From: Ligustrum vulgare
Lineage: Eukaryota > Streptophyta > Magnoliopsida > Lamiales > Oleaceae
Direction of reading: 5' to 3'
NCBI GenBank assembly: GCA_963555705.1
Contig: OY743170.1
Location: forward strand, 31,199,362 to 31,263,361
Length of the DNA stretch: 64,000 nt
Made by a program: the position numbers and the translations under genes. Shown piece after piece: positions 12,115 through 23,599 of the stretch. The notes under the pieces are model-generated. The model did no database searches. It saw only the letters and a list, made by a program, of their open reading frames with translations, and was not told the origin of the DNA. Every line of letters begins with the position of its first letter. Positions within the stretch are counted from its first letter, which is position 1.

Positions 12115-12391
12115 TTGGATCTATTTCAGATTCTTGCGTTTCTTGATTATTCTTTTTTCGTGTTCTTCGCGTTCTTCGTGTCAGTCATAATTTTCTTCAG
12201 TTTGATCCATAAGAGTCAGTCCCAAAAATTCAAAAGTGTTTTTCTTGTTCGTTTTTCGTCCAAATTCAGTTCCGTTTTTTCTGCCATACTCGTAGTCAAA
12301 TTCTCTGGCAGATTATAAAAAAAAAAAAAAAAAATTCGAAAATTTCAAATATTTCCCAAATATTCCGAATTTCCTTGTTCGTGTCTTAAAA

Positions 12392-12911
12392 ATGTCTGAT
12401 AGAGAGGTTTCCACATCTTCATCTTCTGTTGGAGACAGGAAACAGCCCAGGGGTGTGAATAGAAATGATGAAATTGGTGAGCAAAGGGATAATCTTTTTC
12501 ATACTAGGTGCTTGGTGGGCAAAAAGGCTTGTGGTATGGTGATTGACGGGGGAAGTTGTACTAATGTGGTTAGTACAATGTTGATTAATAAATTGGGCTT
12601 AAGCTTGATGAACACATCCAAACCCTTATAAATTGCAATGGCTGACCGAGTCAGGGGAAATTAAGGTAAATAAGCAGGCTAGGGTCAATTTTGCCATCGG
12701 GGGTTATAAGGATGAGGTGGTCTGTGACGTGGTACCTATGCATGTTGGTCATATATTGTTGGGGCGACCTTGGCAACATGACAGGAGCGTAGTGCATGAT
12801 GGGTTTAAGAATCAATATTCATTTGTGAAGGGTGGGAAGAAATTTACACTTGTGCCGTTATCTCCAAAAGAAGCTCAAAATGATCAATTGAAAATCAAAA
12901 GTGAGTTTTAA
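12392..12911 (+). pseudogene. Gag start fused to retropepsin-like protease
   Basis: A frame from ATG 12392 (MSDREVSTSSSS) runs quickly into a protease-like segment, CLVGKKACGMVIDGGSCTN, with the D-G-G/S signature of plant Ty3/gypsy retropepsins. A +1 shift near 12620 is needed to continue into LQWLTESGEIKVNKQ, then GHILLGRPWQHDR, the conserved C-terminal protease block, ending at TAA 12909-12911. The Ser-rich opening without any capsid or zinc-knuckle sequence indicates a deletion that joined the gag start to the protease. Whether any product is made is doubtful because of the shift. Confidence 0.75.
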
Positions 12912-13273
12912 AAAAGAAATAAGAGTGTTGAGGCCACGACCTCAGAAAAAGGAGAGAATGAGTGCAAAAAGAAAAGAGAGTCCACCCCCAAATTGAGTTT
13001 ATTTGCACATAGGTTGGTATACGGGGATTCACACCTTGCACTTAACCGAGCTAACAATTCCCTCCCCAGTTCTTTAAAATCTGTTTTGCAGGGACATAAA
13101 TCAAGCCATGAATTTAAGACGGGGCGGAAATTTATTGGTCAGAATAAGCAGCCCAAGAGTCTAAAGGATTGCACAAAGCTTACACGTGATCATCGAGTCC
13201 GGAAAAGCAGGAGGAGTCTGAAAAGTCGACCAAAAATGGATTCAAGGTCGAATCCTTTTCAAGAGAGGGAATA
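12912..13273 (+). pseudogene. Pol tail remnant reading into the 3' LTR
   Basis: A Lys/Ser-rich frame open from 12993 includes SRSNPFQERE just before the LTR. This matches the TNPFQEGG end of the integrase C-terminal region in the minus-strand element at about 36990. The purine tract CAAGAGAGGGAATA (13260-13273) is both this coding sequence and the polypurine primer site. The frame continues through the LTR to 13616, translating the palindromes as HGRN/HGRK repeats. Confidence 0.6.
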
Positions 13274-14256
13274 TGATGTGATCCGGACCAGGAATCGAAG
13301 GGCGAAGTCGAGCCATCGACAATATGATAGTGATCTACGTGCAAAACGGAGTAAGTTCCGTGTTGGGGTCGAGCCGAGAAGAGGGACGGATCGAACCGAA
13401 TCGAGTAAAAGAAATTATTTATGCAGAAAATCCATTACGGTCGTAAAAGAAGACCTTCACGGCCGTAACCCCTATATTCACGGCCGTAAATCTTACAATC
13501 ACGGCCGTAATCAATTAACGAGGAAAAATGATGAATTTTGGCAGAACGAGGCTTACGGCCGTAAGCCTGGAAGTTACGGACGTAACATGCAAACTGAAGG
13601 AATTTTACGGCCGTAAGCATTGTGTCACGGCCGTAAAGAATAACATAAATTTAATCAGAAAGGCCTTTACGGCCGCCGTAAGAGATTTCGTCACGGCCGT
13701 AAACAAGCAGTGCCAGATTTTCCGGAATTTTCAATTATTTTATTTCCTTTTTAGTTTTTGGTTATTTTCCTATTTTAGAATTTTAGTCTAATTAGAATTC
13801 TATTTTGAGTAAATTAGATGCTAGATTATTTTTCTTATTTATACGCTTTTTCAATTCATTGTAAACAGACAAGTTTGAGTTTGATTAATAAAATTTGTGA
13901 GAGGATTCTCCAAAATTGAGAGGTTGAGTTTATTCTCTTTTCCTTGAACTTATCAAAGATCCGATCTTTGTGGCGTTCTTCCAGCAAACTTATCAAATAT
14001 TCGCAAGAATATTTGTGGCATTTCCAAATTCGAAACTTATCAAGGAAATTGACAAGTCCTTGTGGCGTTCACCAATCTTGGTTCTTCAATCCTCATCGCC
14101 ATAAATTGCGTCATGATTGTCGAGTCAAGGTTTTACCGTCGTTCTATCCTTATTTTTGTTGTTTGTTCTTGAGTCAGATCTGATTTAGATCTTTCCTAGG
14201 TTTTAATTGTCGTTATTCCGCGTGTTCAACGAGATTCCCCGACTGGGATTTCATCA
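13274..14256 (+). repeat. 3' LTR (983 bp) of the nested gypsy element
   Basis: Starts TGATGTGATCCGG, ends TTTCATCA, followed by the TSD CTATC. It holds ten palindromes, with starts at 13437 (ACGGTCGT), 13459, 13480, 13501, 13555, 13576 (ACGGACGT), 13607, 13627, 13669 and 13693. The first one falls in the 99 bp that the 5' LTR has lost. Confidence 0.92.
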
Positions 14257-14261
14257 CTATC

Positions 14262-14645
14262 CCTCACTTAATTACTGATGAAGACAATAAATGGCTCAAT
14301 GCAGTGTCAACTTTGGAAGAACTTCACAAAGCAGTCTTCTCTATGTACAAAAACACAGTTGCAGAGCCTGGTGGTTTTTCAGTATCTTTTTACCAGGACT
14401 GTTGGGGGATATTAAATAAGGATCTTCTAGAAACTCTAAGGGATTTCTTTACAGGTAAAATTTTACCAGAAGGTTTGTTGGCTACTACAATTATCCTCAT
14501 CCCCAAAAAAGATCAAGCTAACAGTTGGAAAGACTTTTGGCCAATCAGTCTATGCAATATTTTGAACAAGATCTTGACTAAACTTTTGTCAATGAGGCTG
14601 AACACTTACCTGCCCAAGTTAATTTCCCTGAATGGGTTTCACTGT
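14262..14645 (+). pseudogene. L1-type LINE reverse transcriptase, N-terminal part
   Basis: Continues the LINE ORF broken at 11216. The frame reads STLEELHKAVFSMYKNT, then GGFSVSFYQDCWGI, TTIILIPKKDQANSWKDFWPISLCNILNKI and LISLNG. The IPKK...W.DF.PISLCN segment is the conserved RT-1 to RT-2 region of plant L1 LINEs; the usual R of RPIS is W here. Homology ends abruptly at 14645, before the FADD catalytic motif, where a stretch with TGTGACCT repeats starts. The LINE is therefore truncated at its 3' side. Confidence 0.88.
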
Positions 14646-16640
14646 GACCTAAGAATTATATGTTTATGGGTATTATGTATAAACTTAAGATTTTTATGTT
14701 ACCTACAGATTAATCACGGTTGCTACATTCGTTGACTGACATAGACATTTGCCTGATTTTATGTCTATGAAAGAGAAAGAGGTCACAGCATGAGTAAAAC
14801 TGGGAATTCTTAAATTTGTGACCTTAAACCATCAACTTCAACCATCACCTCTTGGATTTTTTGCGAATTTGTGACCTTTAACCATCGCCTTTTTGACATA
14901 AACCATATCGTGAAATTACATTATTTGTTGCGAAATATGCAAGGCATTTCAACCATTTGGAGGAAATTTTACATGTGATCTTTGCACTTTCACCTTATGT
15001 GATCTAGGTAATTAGTTCCAATTGAAGAATAATTTTTTGTTGTTTGATAGGCTTATACATACACGTGACTTTTAAATTCTTAATGCAGTGAACAACATGT
15101 ATAGGTGACAGTGTTGGTAATGTACACGTGACTTGTAACTTAACCTTTGTGACCTAAATAACATTGTGCAATCACAACCAATGAAGGAATAAATATTTGT
15201 TGTTGATAGGCTTATACATATTGATGTGACCTTAATTTCATAATGCAGTGCACAAATTATGATTTATCCAAGGCAGAGGGCATTCCCCAACAATAAAATG
15301 GGTATGTATTTGACATATGATTAACCAAGGAAAATTTATTTATTTTATACTTTTTCTTAACGTATACTTATTCAATGTGCCCAGGCATGATTGTGGTATA
15401 TTTGTCAATGAATATGTGCTCTACCAATTACAACGGAACATGAAGTCAATGCCTATGGACTTCGATGCCAAAACTGCACAATTGGATATTGCTGCCTCCT
15501 TGTTCAAGCACCGTCAAATTAGAAAAAGCACGAATCGCACAACACCTAATGTTGAAAGCATTGTAATAGATGTCGCGTGATTTCATGTGTTCTGATTTGT
15601 CAAAAGGCTTTCTAGCTATTTTAATTTTTTTGTTACAGTAGAAGCCTCATGTTGTTAGTGGTTTTTTGTATAATGTAGATGTAGATAACCAGGTTACATC
15701 TTTTTGATGTCCATTGGATGTAAAACAATGATTTTATATTTTAATATCAATGTCATTGTTTCCATTGTCTCAATGTAACTTTTACAATTTTTTCCATTTA
15801 TGTTATATGTTAAGTCATCAACTTCAAAGTCTAATACATAATTCATTATGCAATTGTTGATCTTAGGATACATATCACTGTCACGCCGTATTTAGTGTTT
15901 TCAAGCTTAGGTCACATTTACATATTATTAGGTCACATTCATTATGTACACATTCTTAGATTCCATATCCTCCTCAAATTTGTATACATAGTACTAACAT
16001 GTTAAGGTTACACATGCAATCTTTTTTTATCCGATACGACATCACACTAGTATCATTTTTAATTCTGAATTGGAGTATGTCACTACTCAATTCATAGCTC
16101 ATGGATACTACGATCTTGTTACGGTCAAAACAAAACTCGATCATTACTGTGTCCACAAGGTTTGAATAGTCGCATCTTTCATCAATCATTAACAAGGCAG
16201 ACTGTGATTCAAAAAACACACACACATGTAAGATAATACGCAATTTCACTATGACACATTTTATGTGACCTCACAATTGTGCATTCCATTTTGTGCACAC
16301 GGTCTGACATTTATTGCAGGTCATTTTGAGAAGTGGTACCAGATACCACAACATTCGATACATATTTATATCATACAACACACGCAATTCGTGCCATACT
16401 GTGAATTAAAATTACTACAACATATGTGCAGTGTCTATACTCAGAGACCAAATCAGACAAAACTCTAATGCCCGTGACCTCATTCATTAGAACGGAATAC
16501 GAACATCGAATGCTTAACGAATGTCGATGTTGCCTGCTCCCTGGCTTATAAGTACTGTGACCTAATTTTAATTTGTCAACAGTGTCAATGACTCATCGCT
16601 GAATTTATTTGTGACCTCGTAAACTGTCTCCTTTTCAGTC
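14646..16640 (+). mobile_element. Probable DNA-transposon remnant with TGTGACCT repeats
   Basis: TGTGACCT or its near variants recur at about 14645, 14816, 14868, 14977, 14998, 15143, 15224, 16263, 16469, 16556 and 16611, and inverted (AGGTCACA) near 15907 and 15930. Dense short subterminal repeats of this kind are typical of CACTA and some Mutator-like elements, and both groups are known to carry Ulp1-like ORFs. The left edge CACTGTGACC fits a CACTA-like end, but I could not find a matching right terminus or a target duplication. Confidence 0.4.
15386..15580 (+). pseudogene. Ulp1/C48 cysteine protease C-terminal fragment
   Basis: The frame from about 15380 reads RHDCGIFVNEYVLYQL and then NMKSMPMDFDAKTAQL. 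HDCGIFV carries the conserved Cys of the C48 (SUMO protease-like) family, and the following acidic and aromatic residues fit the C-terminal end of the domain. It ends at TGA 15578-15580. The His and Asp of the catalytic triad, which lie upstream in the family, are not recognisable here, so it is a fragment. Such genes are common passengers in plant Mutator-like and CACTA elements, which agrees with the repeats around it. Confidence 0.6.
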
Positions 16641-17482
16641 GCTTCTTAAACTGATGCAGGGCATGAATGAAGTTACGTTAATACAGATTAGGAAGAAGTT
16701 TTCCTCGCTGAAACGTTGTTTAGAGATTGTGGATCATTATGGAAAGATCATTTGTAACCGTCGCCGTGATTTTGGGGATGCATCATTCCTTGATTTTCGT
16801 TACTACACACGCACACACACACACCTGATTTTTGAATAATTTTAGGATCTACCTTATTTTTTATATTTGTATCTATAACTACCCGAATAACTTATTTTTC
16901 CCACTTTTAAATTGAAAATTGGATCAAAACTTTCATTGATTGTAATTAATTTATTGATTTAAAAATTATTAACATGACTAGACGAGTGCTCTAGTTTTTG
17001 AAAATAGTGACTGTTAAAATTGGAGGGTCTTAGCAACAAGTAAAATGAAACTAATTTCTAAAATCTAAATTTATTGGTCGCTACGGATGATTTAGGGGCT
17101 TGACTTGAAATTATATAATATTAAATATGTTTAAATTAAAGTAAGTTGATTGTTGAAAATAAAAAGAAGAGAAAGGGGAGAAAAGGATCGAGAAACAAGG
17201 AAGAAAAAGGGAGAAGTAAGCTGGGAGGTGCAGAGGAGAAGGGAAGAGAGAGAGAGAGAGAGAGTTTGTACAAGAAGGAAGAAAGATATATTTCTCAAAC
17301 TTGGGCTCTTGAATACCTTCACCAATTTTTAAGGTAGCAATAAATTTTATGTTGATGATTATCCTTAAATTTCTTGGATTCATGGGTGTTTTGATTATAT
17401 TCGAATTATAGCAATTATAAGTGGTTATTGTCATTTATCTGTAGCATTAAAAAAAAAATGAATATAGAAAATGAATATTTAT
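16641..17482 (+). other. No gene recognised; AT-rich with GA-rich low complexity
   Basis: A short frame at 16654-16839 has no family resemblance. The part at 17150-17290 is GA-rich with a (GA)n microsatellite at about 17243-17264; ORFs on both strands there are products of composition. Confidence 0.3.
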
Positions 17483-17629
17483 TGTAAGACCGAGATGGAA
17501 GAAATTGAAATCTTTGAAAAAGGGTTAGTGTAATTTATTCACGTACAACCATCAATTGATTAAATGAATTTATGAGATTGCTAAAAGGCAATGAATTGAA
17601 AATGAACTTGCATTATTAATGTTATGGGC

Positions 17630-17790
17630 AGGGCAGTTGTATACGTGTGTATAAATGAAGAGAATAACATGATTAGCATTTCAAGTTTTACATGTGTTAG
17701 CCAAAGAAAACGTTGTACGTGTGTGTGTAAATGAAGAAAATAACATGATTAGCATTTCAAGTTTTACATGTGCTAGCCACAGAAAATGGA
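17630..17790 (+). repeat. Tandem duplication, about 75 bp unit
   Basis: Two adjacent copies contain ACGTGTGTRTAAATGAAG, AACATGATTAGCATTTCAAG and TTTTACATGTGYTAGCCA, starting near 17641 and 17713. Confidence 0.75.
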
Positions 17791-17816
17791 AAGTGAACAT
17801 GTGTAAATGCATATAA

Positions 17817-18500
17817 TATGAGAAAAAGAAAAACTGTGTACTTCTTGAATTAATTTTTTAATATTCATATAATAATTTTTTTTAATTACTTTTAAAATTT
17901 CCTTGAAGGGAGAAACGTTTTTGGACTATTTTACTCTTGCATCTTTTTTATAATATTATATTTACCCGTAGTTTTAATTAATGTACATTTTTTTTTATAT
18001 TTTATTTCTTTTATTTTTATATTGTCAATAAAAATATTTTTCATACACTTACAATCTAAACTCTTCACTTTCTCACTACAAATCTTTTAAATAAAACCAA
18101 TAATTTTCATATAATTTATAGTTTCTAAAACGATCTTCAATTAATATGAGAAAAAGATAATTTGTGTACTTCTTGAATTAAAATTTTTACATGCATATAA
18201 TAATTTTTTTTTTAAAAAAAAAGCCTTAAATGGAGAAACGTTTTTTTTATTTATTTTACCTTCAAACCTTTTAATAATATCACATTTTTTGTTCATTTTA
18301 ATTAATTTACAATTTTTTTACCGTTTTATTTTATTTTATAATCGTATTTTCGATATTTACAATAAAAAATCTTCACTTTCCAACTAAAAATCTTTTAAAT
18401 AAACTAATAACTCATATAATTTAAAGTTCATAAGTAGTATGAGAAAAGAAAAAAAAATATTTATTCCTTGAATTAATTTTTTTACTTGTACACAAAAAAA
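17817..18500 (+). repeat. AT-rich tandem repeat, about 300 bp unit, three copies (last partial)
   Basis: Units begin at TATGAGAAAA near 17817, 18145 and 18438 (328 and 293 bp apart). Each contains a GAATTAA block followed by TTTTTA and a run of T. The first two also share GGAGAAACGTTTTT and AAATCTTTTAAATAAA in the same order. Confidence 0.7.
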
Positions 18501-20198
18501 TAAATAAATAAAATTAGAAAATAATTTTAATATTCTACATTAAATATTTTATTCTCTATTAGTCATATTCCAATTTTAAGTTTCTTTGTCAAATATTAAT
18601 TTGACGCTGATTATAATTTTACCACACATAAAAATAAAGAGATGTGAAGATTCACTTCTTTGTTCAGAAAGTCAATTATTACAGTAGGATGCGTGTAAAT
18701 TTTTTATCTAAAATATTAATTGTATAAATTAATTCAGTTTTGTTTTCCAATCAATTTAAATTCTTATTGTATTAAATTTTTCCGTTGAAATTTCGAAGTG
18801 CAAATTTCTTGAGAAGATTATTTGTTTATGTTTTAAGTTGGTTTATATGTATATTTTTTTATCTTGTATTCGAATTTTAAAGTGAAATTTTAGTTTTTAT
18901 AAATTATAAAAATGTCACGAGGTATGCACAACCATAAGTTAATATTCTGTAAATATGTATTGTATTTTGTTTACCTGGGCACCTTTTACTATGTTTCTGA
19001 ACCCATTCTATTATCATGTCTTTACTATGTCAAACGATAAAAATAAATCATGAGGACATGTTATTGTTTTTGTTCCATCAAATCGATGAACACATCTCAC
19101 TAGGTTATAGCAAAATTTGAGATGATGGTTTGTGATGGTTCTATTGATTTAAAGAAATGTGTGTACTAATTTGGGATTCACAGCACTATGCATCAATTTG
19201 TTAAGTCAGAAATTTGAAGGCACTGATTTCAGAACAATTTTCCTAGTCAAACATTACTCCAATTAAATATGATATCTTCTATGTCTTGAATAATCATACC
19301 TTAGTAGGGAACCTATATTAGATTCAACTCAGTTTTTCTCAAATATTTATGATCAAATGTTGTTCTAAGTTCTAACTCCACATGCATGATAAACATTTCT
19401 TTTAAACCAGAGTACAATTGATTTTTCATCTTGATTCTAAAATCTAGATAAATTGACAAATGATGTTTACCATTCTTTTTTCACTGCAGCAATGAATTTA
19501 TTATGAACTATGTACACACAAAGAAGAAGAAATCCTCTCAACTCCAGTTTCTTTGAATAAGATATCCTAAGAATACATTTTAGGAGATACAAAATTTAAA
19601 GAAGTCAGCAATTAGTAAATAGAAGAAATATGATTGTATTATTGATAAGGGCATTGTACACTTAGAAATTTGAATAATGTTTAGGGTAAATTGAGTTCGA
19701 TATTGAGATTGTTTAAATCAACACTTTGCATATTTTTTTAGGTAAAACATGTAGGGAAATTTGGAAAAATTTTAATCAATCTCAAAAACATGTATTTGAA
19801 AAAAATATCATAATATCGTTACAATATCATGTGCATCGCAGGTTTTATATACTAGCGGTTTCAAAATACATTCATTTTCAAAAAATTGTAGTTATTTTTT
19901 TACATCAAGTGCCATGCTTGGAAGATTTGAAAAGTATTATAATTATTTATGCATGGTTGCCTAATGAGTCACCATTGGATTAGAGGTTGGTTATGTCAAT
20001 ATTGTAGAGGAGACTATCAAAAATTTTATAAATTCATACGGGGCAAAATTAATTTTTTTAAGAAAAAAAAGAATGATTTTGAAAGATAAGAAAAGTCAAG
20101 GTTTCCTAGGTGGTGGGTCTAACATTTAGTTGACACTTGCTATCGACACACGTTATATTCTGGGTCCAGTAGGATGATTTGGAACAAGTCATGACAAT

Positions 20199-20210
20199 TG
20201 GTATCAGAGC
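20199..20210 (+). promoter_or_regulatory. Primer-binding site, initiator tRNA-Met
   Basis: TGGTATCAGAGC 2 bp after the inferred LTR end at 20196. Confidence 0.75.
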
Positions 20211-21250
20211 ATGGTTTGTAAAGTCTTGAGGTTTTCGTTGTTTATACATTAGCATATAATGCAAATTTCTTGTGTAATCACATGACATGGTGGTGCAATC
20301 AGAGGCTCTCTCAAATCGATCTCAAACTCGTATTGTTACACGAAGCTATGAAAGTCTATATTATGAAAGAACATTTTTAGTAGATTTATGAGCATTTAAT
20401 ATGAGAAGATATTATTTTTAGTGATAAGATAATTGAAAAAGGTAATTAGTTGTTTAGCATTATAAGAGTACACTTTCGAATAGATTATCGATTAAGAGTG
20501 AGAATTTTGATGATTTTGCAGATTGTTTATGGTCATTGATGTATATATAAGAAAATATCAGTTATCTTGCAGAATAAGTGAAGACAATATTATGACAATC
20601 ATGTGAAGAGTCTTAATTATATGGGAGCTAATTATTTTTTATTATTAATTGAATTCTATGGTATGTTTTTTCTATTTATATGGGAGGATGTTAGAAATCA
20701 TGATAGTGTATAAATATAATATATGATAAGATTCATGCATATTAGATAATCGGATGATATTATGTTGAATGTAGATTGATAGCGAACAGTTAGTTGTGTA
20801 TATTTTATGGTGAGGAAATTAATATTCATGTAACTACTATCGTTTCGATTATTTTGGCTTATGTGATTATAAGATGTGTGAGAAAAATAGGGATATACTT
20901 CGTAAGGATACTCTCTAGGTTAATACAATTGAAGTTGGAAGAAAATGAAGAGAAAAGGCTTGGAAATAATTTGATGTGCTACTTTAGCTCTATTTGGATG
21001 TTCTAAAGAAGGACATTATAAATTTAAGAATATAATCATTTTTATGATCTTTTTTGAATCAATGAGATTAAATGTTTGAGGTCATGTGGTATGCCAACAA
21101 CAATGTAACCAGATGAGAAGCTTACAAGAATACATTTGATTTTGTGAAGATATAATTGCTTTTTGAAATGAATTAGTTGTTCTATGACTATTTTTGTGAT
21201 TATTGTTTCTTAATATATTTTATTTGATTGGAGAATTTCATGTTACCCTT
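20211..21250 (+). pseudogene. Decayed gag leader region of the chromovirus-like element
   Basis: No long frame survives. Near 20992-21030 a short reading LFGCSKEGHYKFKN resembles a gag zinc knuckle (C-x2-C-x4-H-x4-C) with its first and last Cys lost. It lies after a KRLGNN-like basic segment, as in chromovirus gag. Everything else is too decayed to assign. Confidence 0.35.
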
Positions 21251-21536
21251 ATAAGGTTAGTTTAGTAAAATGATTGTAATTCTGTTGAGGTCTTCATATT
21301 TTCATCCCTAATTTTGAATTCTTGAATTTTTGGCAACTTCTTTGCACCGCTAATTGAAGCAACTTTCCCAACTTGAAAATTTCTTTTGTCTTTAGTTCTT
21401 CTTCCGGTCAGTAGCTGCTTCTTTCCCTAATTGGAAAGTTATTGATTCCCTTTTCAATTTTCTTTTCCAAGATTTCTTTGTTTTCGTAATTCACTCCAAC
21501 CACAAAAATTCACCAAGCCCTTGATCTTCACACAAG
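21251..21536 (-). other. Possible copia leader sequence
   Basis: Pyrimidine-rich DNA directly left of a PBS complement, so on the minus strand it lies just downstream of a 5' LTR. No coding signal. Confidence 0.3.
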
Positions 21537-21548
21537 GCTCTGATACCA
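21537..21548 (-). promoter_or_regulatory. Primer-binding site complement (initiator tRNA-Met)
   Basis: GCTCTGATACCA on the plus strand is TGGTATCAGAGC on the minus strand. It is 2 bp left of the LTR that starts at 21551, so that LTR is oriented minus with an internal region to its left. Confidence 0.8.
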
Positions 21549-21550
21549 GT

Positions 21551-22283
21551 TGTTCGGAATTTCGCGTCCCAATTTTGTGATTATCGCAGATAACATATAA
21601 TAATAATAATCAAGAAAACGTAACAAGAACAAAGAACACAATCTTGGTGATCCAGTTCGGTACCAAATCGCACCTACATCTGGGGGCTCCGGATCGAGCC
21701 CGTTCCACTAGACAAATCCAATAAAAGTTCTTTACAAGATTCCCGCATACAAACTTGCTCCAATTCCTTCACAAGGAATTACCAAATCACAACCCCTATT
21801 CTACAATATCACTGTACCATAATACTATACAAAGGCACTTCTAATTAGCCTATGCAAGGACTCAATTATGTTACAAAGTATTTTTCTATATGGTGCAAGA
21901 ACTCGGGTGTATTTCACAAGATAGGAGAGGGAGAGGGCTAATCTATTCTATTCCATTCCATTATGCCGAATGAACCCAAGTCAAGAATAGATTAATTGCC
22001 AACTTAATCCTAACCATAGGATCTTGATCAATGGTCCACAATAAATGCATAATAACAATAATTGCACCTTTAAGTCTTCCAACTTTAAGATGGTTGCTAA
22101 TTAGGCCCTCCAAGTATGAAATGTTCAGATTTGGGGATCACATATCAATAAACTTCACCTTGATCTCCAAATTCCAATCTCTATCTCTTTTGATTGCTAT
22201 AGGATAAGCGGGTGAGCTCGATCATCATCATCATCGCCCGATACCTGCAAATGAAAGTAAATGAAATTAGTCACAACTCAACA
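21551..22283 (-). mobile_element. Ty1/copia-type LTR, minus orientation (right end approximate)
   Basis: Starts TGTTCGGAATTTCGCG beside a PBS complement; a plausible right end is CTCAACA at 22277-22283, giving TGTT/AACA ends. A second copy lies at about 26150-26732, sharing for example CACCTACATCTGGGGGCT and GATCGAGCCCGTTCCACTAG. Confidence 0.6.
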
Positions 22284-23599
22284 TAGAATCCAATAAAATC
22301 GGACTTCACCTCTTTTTACCAATGTTCAAGAGTACGAAAATCAAACCACAAACTTCAAACTTGCGCATCCACCGTTCCTTCTGAGAAATTAGAATCCGAA
22401 CCTTCTCAACAACGACTAACACGACGCAAAACACTATACAATAGTACTATCAATCTAGCCTACACTATGGCCCAGATTATACTACAAATGATTATACATG
22501 GCTGCAAGAATCGCTAAAACGGAGAGGGAAATATGAACAAAAACGTGCGCGTTGTGTCTAAAATGAACTCTTGAATTTTACCATGTCATGACTCTAGTAC
22601 CATATCTAAGGAAATGTGATAAAAACATTTATTCAGGCTTTACAACACCATGTGACACCTTAAGTAAAATGCAACATATAATCTCTATGTATAGTGCAAC
22701 CGTGAAAAACTGGATTTTTCCAAAAATATATATCATGCTAATATTCAAAGTATATAATCATATTACCAATGAAACCACAATGTTTAAATCATATGATGTT
22801 AATATACTTAGACTTAAAATCATGGATAATAGAACTATGTGAAAAAAACATGTGATTTGCAACTCACATAACCATCACCTAAAGTGAAACACGTAGGAGG
22901 AAAATCATCATCCAATTACCTATATCCCCAACATAACATACATATATAAATCCTCACACTATCGCATTATGTATAGCACATACACATAAGACTCATCACA
23001 ATATTCCCTCAGATCCAACATACACATTTCAATACTTTCCATTTACAATTGTCAACAACGAATCAATCAAGAACAATATCATCAATTTATAATAACATGA
23101 ACTGAATCAAATCATATATACCACAACCAGGTAACATTTAAGCCATACTAGAACCTTTCAAGATAAAACACACATGCACAAGTTTTTATTATCACCAAAA
23201 ACCCAAGAGGTTGAAACATAAAAAAAACTTTTATAAAAAATGTAATTCCACATCAGGTTGTTTAAGTTGCCGCGACCAACTAAACTACCAACAAAATTTT
23301 TCATATAATCTTCACCTCAATCTATGTGTGTACCCCTTTATCCAGTCTAGTACTCTAACAAAGGTCATTCCTTGTGGTATCTCCTTTTGATTAAAAAACA
23401 AGAGAATACATCTCTATCCATTGCTCCATCCACTCTATCAATTGTTCATTCTCATAGAGTCTCATCACTCTATCAATTGTTCATCATCATAGAGTTTCAT
23501 CACTCTATCACACTAGTCAACAACTGGTCAACCCAAAAATAGGTTATAATGGGTGTATCCATATCATTCTATTACCACTCTCTATTAATATTCAGGACG
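22284..23599 (-). other. Decayed copia interior; no domain recognised
   Basis: In element order this stretch should hold RT and RNase H of the minus-strand copia element, but I could not read a conserved block. It contains a duplicated ACTCTATCAATTGTTCAT phrase near 23430-23500. Confidence 0.3.

Larger units (their letters stand above)
11217..14256 (+). mobile_element. Complete non-autonomous Ty3/gypsy element inserted in the LINE (TSD CTATC)
   Basis: Both ends are exact: CTATC at 11212-11216 and again at 14257-14261 flank TGATGTG...TTTCATCA. It has a 5' LTR 11217-12100, an initiator-Met PBS, an internal region of 1173 bp and a 3' LTR 13274-14256. Only a short gag start, a protease-like ORF and a pol-tail remnant remain; RT, RNase H and integrase are deleted, so it must have been mobilised by a relative. 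The minus-strand element at 36.2-38.5 kb has LTRs with similar termini and a matching pol tail, and may be of the same lineage. Confidence 0.93.
17483..20196 (+). mobile_element. Probable 5' LTR of a decayed chromovirus-like element
   Basis: It starts TGTAAGACCGAGATGG, very like the LTR at 6326 (TGTAAGACCG), and ends CATGACA 2 bp before an initiator-Met PBS. The implied length of 2714 bp is close to the other chromovirus LTRs here (2.1-2.8 kb). The interior is very AT-rich and contains two tandem-repeat blocks. Boundaries rest on termini and PBS only. Confidence 0.5.

Noticed and set aside
17146..17434. Overlapping Lys/Glu- and Ser/Leu-rich frames on both strands
   Set aside because: Products of a GA-rich low-complexity tract.
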